64,000 nt of DNA. Origin: Marinoscillum sp. 108 (GTDB taxonomy: Bacteria > Bacteroidota > Bacteroidia > Cytophagales > Cyclobacteriaceae). A program made the translations under genes and the position numbers. Shown in pieces: positions 23,170 to 31,262 of the stretch. The DNA is taken from positions 62,001 to 126,000 of the forward strand of contig NZ_LR734819.1 in NCBI RefSeq assembly GCF_902506655.1. Reading direction: 5' to 3'. The notes under the pieces were generated by a model, which did no database searches, was not told where the DNA came from, and saw only the letters and a program-made list of their open reading frames with translations. How positions within the stretch are numbered: position 1 is the stretch's first letter; each line of letters opens with the position of its first letter.

Positions 23170-26100
23170 CTATAGTTCAAGTTCCGGATGGGCTGTCTGG
23201 TTTACCGGGAGAAAAATCCTCACCTTAGTCCCTTTTCCGGGTTTGGAGTCTAGCTTGATGCTACCATGGTGCTCCTGTACGATAGATTTCACAATGGCCA
23301 GTCCAAGGCCGGGGTTGGTATCTTTGGTGGTAAAGAAGGGTTCAAAGACCTGCTCTTGTAAGTCCTGAGGGATTCCTACTCCGTCATCCGAAATTTCCAG
23401 CCCTATTCTCTTATCATCTTTTCTATAGTACCTGATGGTGATTTCGCCTTCATGCTCTATGGCTTGCACGGCATTCATCAGGAGGTTGACTAGGAGTTGA
23501 TTGATTTTGGCAGGATAGCACTCTATAGGCGGAATATTACCAAACATCTTATTGATGGTGATGCGAAAGCCGATCTGATTATTGAGCAATGTCAGAGAGG
23601 TGTCTACTTCCTTCTGCAAGTCTGTGAAAGAGTAAAAATTTTGAGAGTCTGCGGTGAAGGAGCTCAGACTTTTCACAATGTCGGTGCTTTTGGAGGCGCC
23701 ATTAAGAATGGATTGGGCTAGCTGATTGCTGTCATCCATGAGCATCTGGTATTCTGCCAGGAGTGCTGGTTCACTTTCTTTGGCATGAAGCTGAAGTTGC
23801 AGATGCTTGAGCTCCTCCAGATTTTTCATAATGCACTCAGCACCCCCACGTATGTAGTTGAGAGGATTGTTGAGTTCATGGGCAATACCGGCAGTGAGGT
23901 GACCCATTGAGGCGAGTTTTTCTGATTGGATCAGCTGTCCCTGGGCAGATTTTAGCTCTTTGATGGTCTTCATCAGGCGGCTGTTTTGATTCTTGAGCTC
24001 TCGGGTTTTTTCCTGTACCCGAGCCTGTAAGAGTTCGTTTCTTGATTTGAGTGTACGGCTTCTGAGTCGTGCTAAAAATAAAGTGAGCAGAATCACCAGA
24101 ATGAGTACTCCTACTCTGAACCAGCTGTTGTCGTAGAATGCTGACTTTACGGTCAGTACCGGGCTGGTTGCTGTCGGGCTCCAGCCTCCATTTCCTATTC
24201 TCGCTTGTACCATGAACTGATAGGTTCCTGGTTTCAGGTTAGAGTACAGGATAGTGTGCTGGTTGTAAAAAGGAATATGCTGCCATTGGTCTTCCAGTCC
24301 ATCCAGCTTTAACCGATAGTTAATATGCTCTTCGTCGTAAAAGGAGACGGAGCGGTATTGAAATCGAATATTGTTTTCTGAGTGGTCGAAACTTTGAGAT
24401 GAGGTTGGGGTACCATTTACTGTGGCACCGAGGTATTCTATTTTGGGTACCGGGAGTTCAGGAATTGCTCTTGGGTCATAAATGGATATTCCCTCATCTG
24501 TTCCTACAAGGATTTTGCCATTTCTAGAAAGGACCAATGCATTTCTATTGACTTCATTTCCGGCCAACCCGTTGGTTTTGGAAAGATGGTAAGTCTCATT
24601 GGGGCTCACCAGATAGATGCCCTTGCCGGTACCTACCCACAGTCTTCCCTCACGATCCGCCAAAAAGGAATAAACCGGTGAATCAAAATGATCATAAATT
24701 GGAGAGTGGACAATCTGGTTGCCTTCCAAAACTCTGACTCCATTGGCGGTACCCAGCAGAAATTGCCCGTCGTATTGTATGCCTGTATAGATGTTATTGT
24801 CGTTGAGGATTTCGGATTGAATGAACTCCCCGGACACAAGATCGCTGACCCCCATCTGCGTGAGCAGTAGTTGTCGTTGGTCATCGAAAGCCATCTTCCT
24901 GATGATCCCATAATCATCCTTTTGTGGCGTGGTTATCGGGCTCCACAGATTACCATCTTTTCTGTAGATCGTATTTTGACACGAAGCGTAGAGTCTTCCC
25001 TGATGTACCTGAAGGTCCAGTACCCTGCTGTTCTCATTGATCAGGTCAAAATCAAACTGTCCATCTTTGAACCTGACCACTCCCGCTGTGTTTCCAGCCA
25101 TGTAAATATTGCCCTCGAATGAAACCATATCCATGACCCGGGCATGAATGAATTTCCGAGGGAAAGGATATTTTTCTATATCACCTGTTGAGCGAACAAT
25201 ATTAAGTCCCAGATTTGACCCAAAATAGAGGTCTCCGTTTTGATCTTCCAGTATGGCACTCACTTCGTTTTCAAGTAAAAAGTGACTATTGAAATTCCAA
25301 GTATCCTGGTTGTTCACCTTAAAGGCTCCCCGAAGTGTGGCTACCCACAGTGAGCCTTCATGGTCAACCATAGCGTTCATACAGACATAATCCAGATCGA
25401 AGTACTCCGTGATTACTGCTCTTTTTTCATGACTATGGAGGTCATACTGATGGAGCGGAGAGTTGGAACTATAGTATAGTTTGCCTCTGTGATGCATAAG
25501 GTTACTCACCGCTCCTACATCAGGGTAACCAATGAGTTCATTGCGAAAGAGAAATGTGATTTCTTCTGAGCCGCTTGATAAAACTCCCAGCCAGTCTTTA
25601 CCTAATAAATAAAAGGTATCATCTTCCTCATTGTAGTCCAGATCCAGGACCTCTTCATGTTCAACAAGGGTGGTCAAGGATCCATTGAGATATATATGCA
25701 AACCTTGGCTCGAAGCTATCAGGACGGTATCACCGAGGGTCTTGATGCTATTAATCTTAAAGCTTTCGGGGTCTTTCTGGCCAAGGAGGTCAAGGTTCCA
25801 TTGGTTATCGGAATAAAAATAGAGTTTGTTCTGAGTGCCAATGATCAGGCTGTTGCCGTGACCCGAGAGATGGTGACCCATGACGTATCGGGAATGAAGG
25901 GGTAAATTGGCTATTTCCGGTGGGAGATTTAATGGAGACCAACGATCATCCGTATATACGGAAAAGGAAAGTTTGTCCCCGTTGAAACCAAGTACATAAA
26001 CAGAACTATCTGACAGAGCTTCCAGGCACACTTTGCCGATTATTGGCAGAATACCCAGCGAATCTGGGAAACTCAGCCAGCCCGTGCCGTCATACGTGCT

Positions 26101-26295
26101 AATACCATCTTGTGTGGCAAACCAGATTTCGCCATTTGGAAGTTGCTCCATTTCTGTGATACGGTTGGAAACCATACCATCTAGGTTTTTATAGACACAA
26201 GCTGAGAAATACTGACCATTTACCACATGGCTCCCTATCCAGCAGCAAAGTAAAAAAAGAGATTTACGTAATGGGAGCACTCTTGACCAGATCAT
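23170..26295 (-). CDS. Two-component sensor histidine kinase with periplasmic propeller domain
   Basis: 1041 residues: signal sequence (LFLLCCWIGSHVVNGQ), a long two-component-regulator propeller region with repeated WFATQDGISTYDG-, LWVATLRGAF- and LWVGTGKGIYL-like units, a Y_Y_Y Ig-like domain (about 630-700), one transmembrane helix (VGVLILVILLTLFLA), coiled coil, HisKA with GIAHELNNPLNYI and HATPase with DDGVGIPQDL, FEPFFTTKD and GLGLAIVKSI. Unlike many Bacteroidota hybrid sensors it has no receiver or AraC domain, so it needs a separate response regulator, none of which is adjacent. The signal is unknown; propellers of this type often sense polysaccharide or envelope cues. The 3' end lies close to the tRNA-Leu remnant. 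Confidence 0.93.
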   Translation of the reverse strand: MIWSRVLPLRKSLFLLCCWIGSHVVNGQYFSACVYKNLDGMVSNRITEMEQLPNGEIWFATQDGISTYDGTGWLSFPDSLGILPIIGKVCLEALSDSSVYVLGFNGDKLSFSVYTDDRWSPLNLPPEIANLPLHSRYVMGHHLSGHGNSLIIGTQNKLYFYSDNQWNLDLLGQKDPESFKINSIKTLGDTVLIASSQGLHIYLNGSLTTLVEHEEVLDLDYNEEDDTFYLLGKDWLGVLSSGSEEITFLFRNELIGYPDVGAVSNLMHHRGKLYYSSNSPLHQYDLHSHEKRAVITEYFDLDYVCMNAMVDHEGSLWVATLRGAFKVNNQDTWNFNSHFLLENEVSAILEDQNGDLYFGSNLGLNIVRSTGDIEKYPFPRKFIHARVMDMVSFEGNIYMAGNTAGVVRFKDGQFDFDLINENSRVLDLQVHQGRLYASCQNTIYRKDGNLWSPITTPQKDDYGIIRKMAFDDQRQLLLTQMGVSDLVSGEFIQSEILNDNNIYTGIQYDGQFLLGTANGVRVLEGNQIVHSPIYDHFDSPVYSFLADREGRLWVGTGKGIYLVSPNETYHLSKTNGLAGNEVNRNALVLSRNGKILVGTDEGISIYDPRAIPELPVPKIEYLGATVNGTPTSSQSFDHSENNIRFQYRSVSFYDEEHINYRLKLDGLEDQWQHIPFYNQHTILYSNLKPGTYQFMVQARIGNGGWSPTATSPVLTVKSAFYDNSWFRVGVLILVILLTLFLARLRSRTLKSRNELLQARVQEKTRELKNQNSRLMKTIKELKSAQGQLIQSEKLASMGHLTAGIAHELNNPLNYIRGGAECIMKNLEELKHLQLQLHAKESEPALLAEYQMLMDDSNQLAQSILNGASKSTDIVKSLSSFTADSQNFYSFTDLQKEVDTSLTLLNNQIGFRITINKMFGNIPPIECYPAKINQLLVNLLMNAVQAIEHEGEITIRYYRKDDKRIGLEISDDGVGIPQDLQEQVFEPFFTTKDTNPGLGLAIVKSIVQEHHGSIKLDSKPGKGTKVRIFLPVNQTAHPELEL

Positions 26296-26726
26296 CTAGG
26301 GTTTGAAAACTTTTTGAAATTGCGCAAAAAAGGTGGAATAGAAATTTAGCCTGAAATGCAGAGAAATCGGTCAAAATTAAAAAAATAATCACCAGAGGTT
26401 ATGGCTGATGTTACAATGAGAAGTAATGATTTATCAAGTGCACACTGAATGAAAGAATTGGCATCTTTGCCACCAAATAATAAATCTTTTTATAGGGTAA
26501 AAGGGCCATTTGGGGCGGAGGATATTTGGCAGAATCCAATAAAGTGAGAATAAATTCGTTGACATTTTCGCGAATTAGCCTATGAATATGAAAATAAAGA
26601 ACAATTTTATCGGCCTAAAACGGCCAAAAACGAAGGTTTTTGAAAATGGCAGGATTTTATAGCTCTTTGGCAGGATCGCAAATTCAAGAAGTATCATATT
26701 AGCTCTACAAAATTCGGAAGACGCCC
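26296..26726. other. 430-bp AT-rich intergenic region
   Basis: No gene found. It must hold the promoters of the divergent histidine kinase (minus) and the small gene at 26727 (plus), but no clean -33/-7 pair stands out; GGCATCTTTG near 26460 is one weak -7 candidate. A small GGCC-TAAAAC-GGCC repeat near 26613-26626 is the only structure seen. Confidence 0.4.
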
Positions 26727-26933
26727 ATGAAACATTTAATCTGGTATAGCTCGAAAACGGAAAATTACAACCACGGATCTTCTATTGATTTGAAGATTAG
26801 CGAATCTCTAATGGGAGAGAAGATGGAGGTGTTGTATGAAATGGAGGAATCTGAAGAACGATTGGTGAGAAAGATTGTGTCCCAGTTGAACAACGCCAGA
26901 CTGGAAAAAGCACGTAACTATCAAGTAGCCTAA
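26727..26933 (+). CDS. Small protein of unknown function
   Basis: 68 residues, MKHLIWYSSKTENYNHGSSI..., with an acidic middle (EVLYEMEESEERLVRKIVSQ) and a basic C-terminal helix. No signal peptide. It stands alone and is followed at about 70 bp by a strong terminator, which supports expression as a single-gene unit. No family recognised. Confidence 0.5.
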   Translation: MKHLIWYSSKTENYNHGSSIDLKISESLMGEKMEVLYEMEESEERLVRKIVSQLNNARLEKARNYQVA

Positions 26934-27006
26934 AAAAGAAGTTTATAAAAATATTTAAAATAAGTCCGTTTGCAATAGCAGCGGTCTTGTCTATAGCTGG
27001 TTGGGG

Positions 27007-27037
27007 CCCCAAGGAATTCATTCTTTGGGGTTTTTTT
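27007..27037 (+). terminator. Rho-independent terminator
   Basis: CCCCAAGGAA / TTCTTTGGGG stem with a short loop, followed by seven T. Terminates transcription from the small gene before the ars promoter. Confidence 0.85.
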
Positions 27038-27107
27038 ATTTCACCCCTTCCAAAATCAAATCCCCTCCCAAAAAATTTTTGTCAAAACAGGAACCTTATT
27101 GCACATC

Positions 27108-27125
27108 TATCGTAATATTGCGATA
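27108..27125 (+). promoter_or_regulatory. ArsR-type operator
   Basis: TATCGTAATATTGCGATA is an 18-bp palindrome (one mismatched pair) ending on the first base of the arsR ATG. A dyad with ATCG-like arms in front of an ArsR-family gene is the usual autoregulatory site. Confidence 0.65.
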
Positions 27126-27454
27126 TGGGAGTGACAAAGACAGATTTATTTACAAGAGAACAAAACGAACTGGCGACCGTGGCTAAGGTCATTGGTCATC
27201 CCGCTCGGATAGCCATCCTGCAGCATGTCCTGAAATCTAACCAGTGCATCAACAGCGACCTGGTCAAAGATCTGGGTTTGGCACAGGCGACTATCTCCCA
27301 GCATCTGAAAGAACTCAAATCATTGGGAATCATAAGGGGTACTGTGGAAGGTACAGCTATGTGCTACTGTGTGGATGGTGAGGTGTGGGAGAAAATCAGC
27401 AAAGACTTTCAGAAGTTTTTCGGTACCTATGATGAGATGAAGAGCTGCTGCTAG
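27125..27454 (+). CDS. arsR: ArsR/SmtB-family transcriptional repressor
   Basis: 109-residue winged helix: AKVIGHPARIAILQHVL (helices 1-2), LVKDLGLAQATISQHLKELK (recognition helix), then the wing IIRGTVEGTAMCYCVDGEVW. Metal-site cysteines: Cys at NQCINSDL, CYC in the wing and a C-terminal CC pair (last two residues), plausible As(III) ligands although not in the classic ELCVCDL arrangement. It heads a unit with a VOC protein and ArsI, and an operator lies on its start codon, so it probably senses trivalent arsenicals. Confidence 0.82.
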   Translation: MGVTKTDLFTREQNELATVAKVIGHPARIAILQHVLKSNQCINSDLVKDLGLAQATISQHLKELKSLGIIRGTVEGTAMCYCVDGEVWEKISKDFQKFFGTYDEMKSCC

Positions 27455-27498
27455 CTCTTTTTTTGAGAATCATCATCGTAATAAAGCGATATACAGAT

Positions 27499-27879
27499 AT
27501 GAATTTAATGATCAGTAATCTTAATAACAGTGTGGCTTTCTATCGAAACCTCTTTAATCGGATGCCGGTTTCGCTTTCGTTTGACACTGCCCGCTTCACT
27601 TGGGAGGAGAAAGATATCCTACTAACCGAAACTGGAAAACGACCTGAAGTTAAGAGTTGCCACACTGTAGAGGTACACTCGGTGGAGCATCTCCACGAGA
27701 TGTACGCCAGGATCAAGAGATATATCTCGCAATATGACTGGCATTCACAATGTAAAATTCTTGACAAACAATTCGCAGTGTCAGATCCGGACGGACACCA
27801 ATGGATCATTAAACAAGGAGAGGTTGAGATCAACTGTTCCATTGCCGATTACTGCTTTCTTGAACAAACAACTAAATAA
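27499..27879 (+). CDS. Degenerate ArsI-like VOC protein
   Basis: 126 residues from ATG 27499 (a TTG at 27463 would add 12). It aligns with the following ArsI (NNSVAFYRNLF against GATVDFYKGLF; VSDPDGHQWIIK against VNDPDGYEWEVY) but lacks key residues: the N-terminal His position is lost or Asp, the C-terminal Glu ligand is Ile, and the vicinal Cys pair is absent (only HSQCK). It looks like a tandem duplicate that has lost C-As lyase chemistry and may bind metalloid, partner with ArsI, or be decaying. Confidence 0.65.
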   Translation: MNLMISNLNNSVAFYRNLFNRMPVSLSFDTARFTWEEKDILLTETGKRPEVKSCHTVEVHSVEHLHEMYARIKRYISQYDWHSQCKILDKQFAVSDPDGHQWIIKQGEVEINCSIADYCFLEQTTK

Positions 27880-27887
27880 TTATATAT

Positions 27888-28304
27888 ATGAACAATCAAA
27901 TTAAATTTCACATTGCTCTGAACGTATCTGAGATTGGAGCTACCGTAGACTTTTACAAAGGGCTTTTTAATGCTGAACCTGTTAAGCTGAAGGATGACTA
28001 TGCTAAATTTGAGCTGGACGAGCCAGGCCTTGTGATCTCATTTATTCAGGCTCCGGATAAGGTATCCAGTCATTTTGGGCACCTGGGGCTGAGGGTGGCT
28101 AATGAGGCACAGCTCGCAAAACGCAAAGAAGAAGTTGAGAAAAAGCTTCAAATAGCACTGGAAGAGACCAATACGAACTGCTGCTATGCTCAGCAGGATA
28201 AGTTTTGGGTGAACGATCCGGATGGCTATGAGTGGGAGGTTTACCACTTTAAAAAGGATGTAGACAAAAATGATAAAAGACCACAGGCTGTTGCTTGTTG
28301 CTAA
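27888..28304 (+). CDS. arsI: ArsI/CadI-family protein, Fe(II)-dependent C-As lyase
   Basis: 138-residue vicinal-oxygen-chelate dioxygenase. Predicted Fe ligands His8 (KFHIALNV), His65 (FGHLGL) and Glu117 (YEWEVY), plus the organoarsenical-binding Cys98-Cys99 (NTNCCYAQQDKFWVNDPDG), exactly the arrangement of ArsI, which cleaves the C-As bond of trivalent methyl- or aryl-arsenicals. A C-terminal CC (137-138) is an additional thiol pair. It starts 8 bp after the degenerate VOC gene. Confidence 0.88.
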   Translation: MNNQIKFHIALNVSEIGATVDFYKGLFNAEPVKLKDDYAKFELDEPGLVISFIQAPDKVSSHFGHLGLRVANEAQLAKRKEEVEKKLQIALEETNTNCCYAQQDKFWVNDPDGYEWEVYHFKKDVDKNDKRPQAVACC

Positions 28305-28367
28305 TTGAAAGAGTCATTTGGGTATCTACAGCTTTAGTATCTACCACCCAAGAGCCCCCGTTGGAGG

Positions 28368-28429
28368 GGTGAATCTCGGCTTATGGGCTGCGCAAGCAGC
28401 CCATTGTTTTGGTAGCGGGCCAATTCACC
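28368..28429. repeat. Nested inverted repeat between arsI and arsO
   Basis: Outer arms GGTGAAT (28368-28374) and ATTCACC (28423-28429) enclose a perfect 9-bp hairpin ATGGGCTGC-GCAA-GCAGCCCAT (28383-28404) with a GNRA-type tetraloop. It is preceded by a CCCC...GGGG repeat. It has no T-run, so it is not a simple terminator. It resembles a REP-like palindromic element or the remnant of a small mobile element; only one copy is present in the window. Confidence 0.55.
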
Positions 28430-28533
28430 TTCTCAGGAGGATTGCTATAATCTGCGGACTGTAGAAGCACTGCGGGAGGTGGCTTTCGAATAGAGATTTT
28501 ATATGTAATGAACAGTAGGCTAAATCCTGACAA

Positions 28534-29598
28534 ATGAAGGAACAGCATGACGTTAATAAAGTATATGATGTAATCATCGTGGGTGGTGGACAGAGCGGTC
28601 TGGCTCTCGCATATTACCTGCGACGTACCGGCCTCAGGTATGTTATCCTAGATGCCGGGACAGCATCAGGTGGTTCGTGGCAAAACTACTGGTCGTCCAT
28701 CACCTTGTTTTCACCAGCCCAGTGGAGCTCGCTGCCCGGAACCCTAATGCCGGGAGGTACAGAACATTATCCGGGGAAGGGGGACATCACGGACTATCTG
28801 ACATCTTATGAAAAGCGTTATGAACTAAAGATAGACCGCCCGGTCAGGGTGACAGAGATCAACTGGCATCAGGATATTTTTACTTTGCAGACCTCAGTAG
28901 GGACCTATCAGGCCCGGGTGGTGGTGGGAGCTACGGGGTCTTTCGAAAACCCCTTTATCCCTGAGATCTCGGGTCGTGAAACTTTTACAGGTAAAATCAT
29001 CCACTCAGCACAGTACCGTGAGTCCACAGTGTTCAAAAATCAGAAGGTAGGTATCGTAGGGGAAGGCAACAGTGGGGCTCAGATACTTTCTGAGGTGTCC
29101 AGGGTGGCAGACACTTTTTGGATCACGAAGGATCCTCCAGATTTTTTGCCAGATCATGTGGACGGCAGGTATCTGTTTGATGCGGCTTCTCAGCTTTTCG
29201 AAGCTAAAAAGAGAGGCCGGGAGTACATCCCTCCTTCTCTGGGTCACATCGTCATGGTGCCCTCTGTAAAGGATGCTCGCTCCAGAAGCGTGCTCGTACA
29301 TTATCCTTCGATCACCAGGTTTACAACGAATGGTGTGGAGCTGGAGGATCACCGGGAGCTTCCGCTGGATTCCGTTATATTCTGCACCGGCTTCCGACCG
29401 GCCCTGCAGATTTTTAAAAACCTGCCGGTGACCTTTCGTCACGATAAAATCCCAACCAATGGCACCCGCTCACGGGAGCTTCCGGGTCTGTGGATGGTAG
29501 GATACGGTAGCTGGACCGGTTTCGCCTCCGCCACTGTGGTGGGTGTGGGCCGCTCTGCCAAAGCGACCAGTATTGAGATTGAGGAATTTCTAAAATAA
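28534..29598 (+). CDS. arsO: ArsO-type flavin-dependent monooxygenase
   Basis: 354 residues. FAD-binding VIIVGGGQSGLALAYYLRRTG near the N-terminus, GGSWQNYWSSITLFSPAQW, the second dinucleotide motif VGIVGEGNSGAQI, and the ATG-type motif FCTGFRP near the end. This matches the ArsO group of NAD(P)H-dependent flavin monooxygenases found in arsenic operons. Its role in arsenic metabolism is not firmly established. It lies 229 bp after arsI, separated by a structured repeat, so it may have its own promoter. Confidence 0.82.
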   Translation: MKEQHDVNKVYDVIIVGGGQSGLALAYYLRRTGLRYVILDAGTASGGSWQNYWSSITLFSPAQWSSLPGTLMPGGTEHYPGKGDITDYLTSYEKRYELKIDRPVRVTEINWHQDIFTLQTSVGTYQARVVVGATGSFENPFIPEISGRETFTGKIIHSAQYRESTVFKNQKVGIVGEGNSGAQILSEVSRVADTFWITKDPPDFLPDHVDGRYLFDAASQLFEAKKRGREYIPPSLGHIVMVPSVKDARSRSVLVHYPSITRFTTNGVELEDHRELPLDSVIFCTGFRPALQIFKNLPVTFRHDKIPTNGTRSRELPGLWMVGYGSWTGFASATVVGVGRSAKATSIEIEEFLK

Positions 29599-29599
29599 A

Positions 29600-29935
29600 T
29601 TATTTCCCCGCGCAATGAATGCATCGGGTACTTTCGGGCATGAAAAGAAGGCGTTTGGGGTTGATTTCATTACCGCATCTGCTGCATTTCCCAAACTTCT
29701 CCGTGTCGATCAGGTCCAGCCATCGCCTGAGCGCCTCCAGCTTTTGTTCGGACGCCCTCAGGTTGGCCTCATCTATGGTTTTGTTATTGATGTAATCCAT
29801 TCTGCTCAGCCGACCCACTGCATTGTCCAGTCCCATGGGTTTAGTGGCAACAGTTAGATCCTGTACACGTTGTTCCAGTTCCACTATTTTTTCCTCAATG
29901 GCTGTCCGAATTTCTTTTTTTTCGTTAATGTCCAT
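29600..29935 (-). CDS. DksA/TraR-type C4 zinc-finger protein
   Basis: 111 residues: coiled-coil N-terminal half (EEKIVELEQRVQDL, NNKTIDEANLRASEQKLEAL) and a C-terminal C4 zinc finger with CSRCG and CIHC. Such proteins act in the RNA polymerase secondary channel or are general regulators; the DxxDxA-like tip typical of DksA is not clear here. Convergent with arsO, 1 bp apart. Confidence 0.82.
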   Translation of the reverse strand: MDINEKKEIRTAIEEKIVELEQRVQDLTVATKPMGLDNAVGRLSRMDYINNKTIDEANLRASEQKLEALRRWLDLIDTEKFGKCSRCGNEINPKRLLFMPESTRCIHCAGK

Positions 29936-30023
29936 GGATCGTTGATTTTAACGTTTTTTTCGAAACATCCAAGATAAAACAACCGTCCAAGTAAAGGGCA
30001 TTTTCAGTTTGAAGAAAGCCGCT

Positions 30024-30031
30024 TATTTTTG
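30024..30031 (+). promoter_or_regulatory. -7 box upstream of moxR
   Basis: TATTTTTG fits TAnnTTTG, 32 bp before the moxR ATG. No TTG at a canonical distance was seen, so the promoter call is tentative. Confidence 0.4.
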
Positions 30032-30062
30032 CACACCAAAAGAAAATTTGAATATCATAAAT

Positions 30063-31049
30063 ATGGAGCAAGTAGATCTGGAACTCAGGAAGGAACACCA
30101 GGAAAAAATCAAGCAGGTAATTAGCGAGGTTGGTAAGGTGGTAGTTGGGCAGGAGTACATGGTCAACAGGTTATTGATAGGTTTGTTTACACAGGGTCAT
30201 ATATTGCTGGAGGGTGTGCCGGGACTGGCTAAGACCCTCACCGTGAATACCCTGTCGGATGTTTTGAAGCTTGACTTCAAGCGCATCCAGTTTACACCTG
30301 ACTTGCTGCCGGCGGACCTTATCGGTACGATGATCTATAATCAGCAGAAAGCGGACTTTGAAGTAAAGAAGGGCCCGATCTTTTCTAATCTGATCCTTGC
30401 AGATGAAGTAAACCGGGCACCTGCCAAGGTACAGTCGGCCTTGCTGGAGGCCATGCAGGAAAAAACGGTTTCCATTGGGGAGACTACTTTCAAGCTGGAC
30501 AGGCCTTTTCTGGTTCTGGCCACTCAAAATCCGGTGGATCAGGAAGGAACTTATCCACTTCCAGAGGCACAGGTGGATCGATTCATGTTGAAGGTACATG
30601 TGGATTATCCTACCAAAGAGGAAGAACTGGAAGTGATGCGTCGGATGGCCAACATGACTTTTAAGTCTGAGGTCAATACTATTTTATCTAAAGAAGACAT
30701 ATTCTCCATCAGAGAAGAGATCAATCAGGTGGCACTCTCTGAGTCGCTTGAGCGATATATCATCGAGCTGGTATTTGCAACCAGAAATCCGAAGGACTAC
30801 AAACTGGATCAGGAGGCTCAATACATTCAATTTGGAGCATCACCTCGAGCTTCTATTAACCTGAACCTTGCGGCTAAGGCTGTGGCCTTTTTTGACGAAC
30901 GCGACTATGTACTCCCAGAGGATATCAAAGCCGTAGCGGATGATGTGATGAACCATAGGATTTTGCTCAACTATGAAGCCGAAGCGGACGGGGTGACCAC
31001 CCATGAAATCATCCGGCAAATCTTAAATAAGGTTCAAATCACCAAATAG
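30063..31049 (+). CDS. MoxR-family AAA+ ATPase
   Basis: 328 residues from ATG 30063; a frame extension to 30009 runs through the promoter. Walker A LLEGVPGLAKTLT, Walker B LADEVNRAPAKVQSALLEAM, sensor 1 LATQNPVDQEGTYPLPEAQVDRFML and the FGASPRASINL box identify MoxR. MoxR proteins act as chaperones for VWA-domain proteins; in Bacteroidota the usual partner DUF58 and VWA genes follow, but here the next gene is a beta-helix lipoprotein after a terminator, so the partners are elsewhere. Confidence 0.92.
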   Translation: MEQVDLELRKEHQEKIKQVISEVGKVVVGQEYMVNRLLIGLFTQGHILLEGVPGLAKTLTVNTLSDVLKLDFKRIQFTPDLLPADLIGTMIYNQQKADFEVKKGPIFSNLILADEVNRAPAKVQSALLEAMQEKTVSIGETTFKLDRPFLVLATQNPVDQEGTYPLPEAQVDRFMLKVHVDYPTKEEELEVMRRMANMTFKSEVNTILSKEDIFSIREEINQVALSESLERYIIELVFATRNPKDYKLDQEAQYIQFGASPRASINLNLAAKAVAFFDERDYVLPEDIKAVADDVMNHRILLNYEAEADGVTTHEIIRQILNKVQITK

Positions 31050-31121
31050 TGGACCTGAGGGCTTTAATAGGCGATTTCTGAAGATTCTTTGGGAAACCCT
31101 TCACAATGACGTAACAAACAT

Positions 31122-31150
31122 AATGACCAGTTAAAACTGGTCATTTTTGT
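31122..31150 (+). terminator. Terminator after moxR
   Basis: AATGACCAGTT-AA-AACTGGTCATT, an 11-bp perfect stem, then five T. Confidence 0.85.
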
Positions 31151-31262
31151 TTAATGATATCGTAACAAGTCGACCCACACCAGTTAACATTAGACCGACA
31201 CCTTTGCAGTCATATTAGTTAGAAATCTAATTATTCGAAACTCAAATAAAAAGGTGTTAATT

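Noticed and set aside
26560-26590. TTGACA...TATGAAT as a sigma70-type promoter
   Set aside because: Bacteroidetes primary sigma factors use TTG/TAnnTTTG; the match is likely chance in AT-rich DNA.
31215-31242. TTAGAAATCTAA-like repeats before the beta-helix lipoprotein
   Set aside because: Spacing and arms differ from the TTTAGAAT dyad, and the gene is not clearly iron-related.
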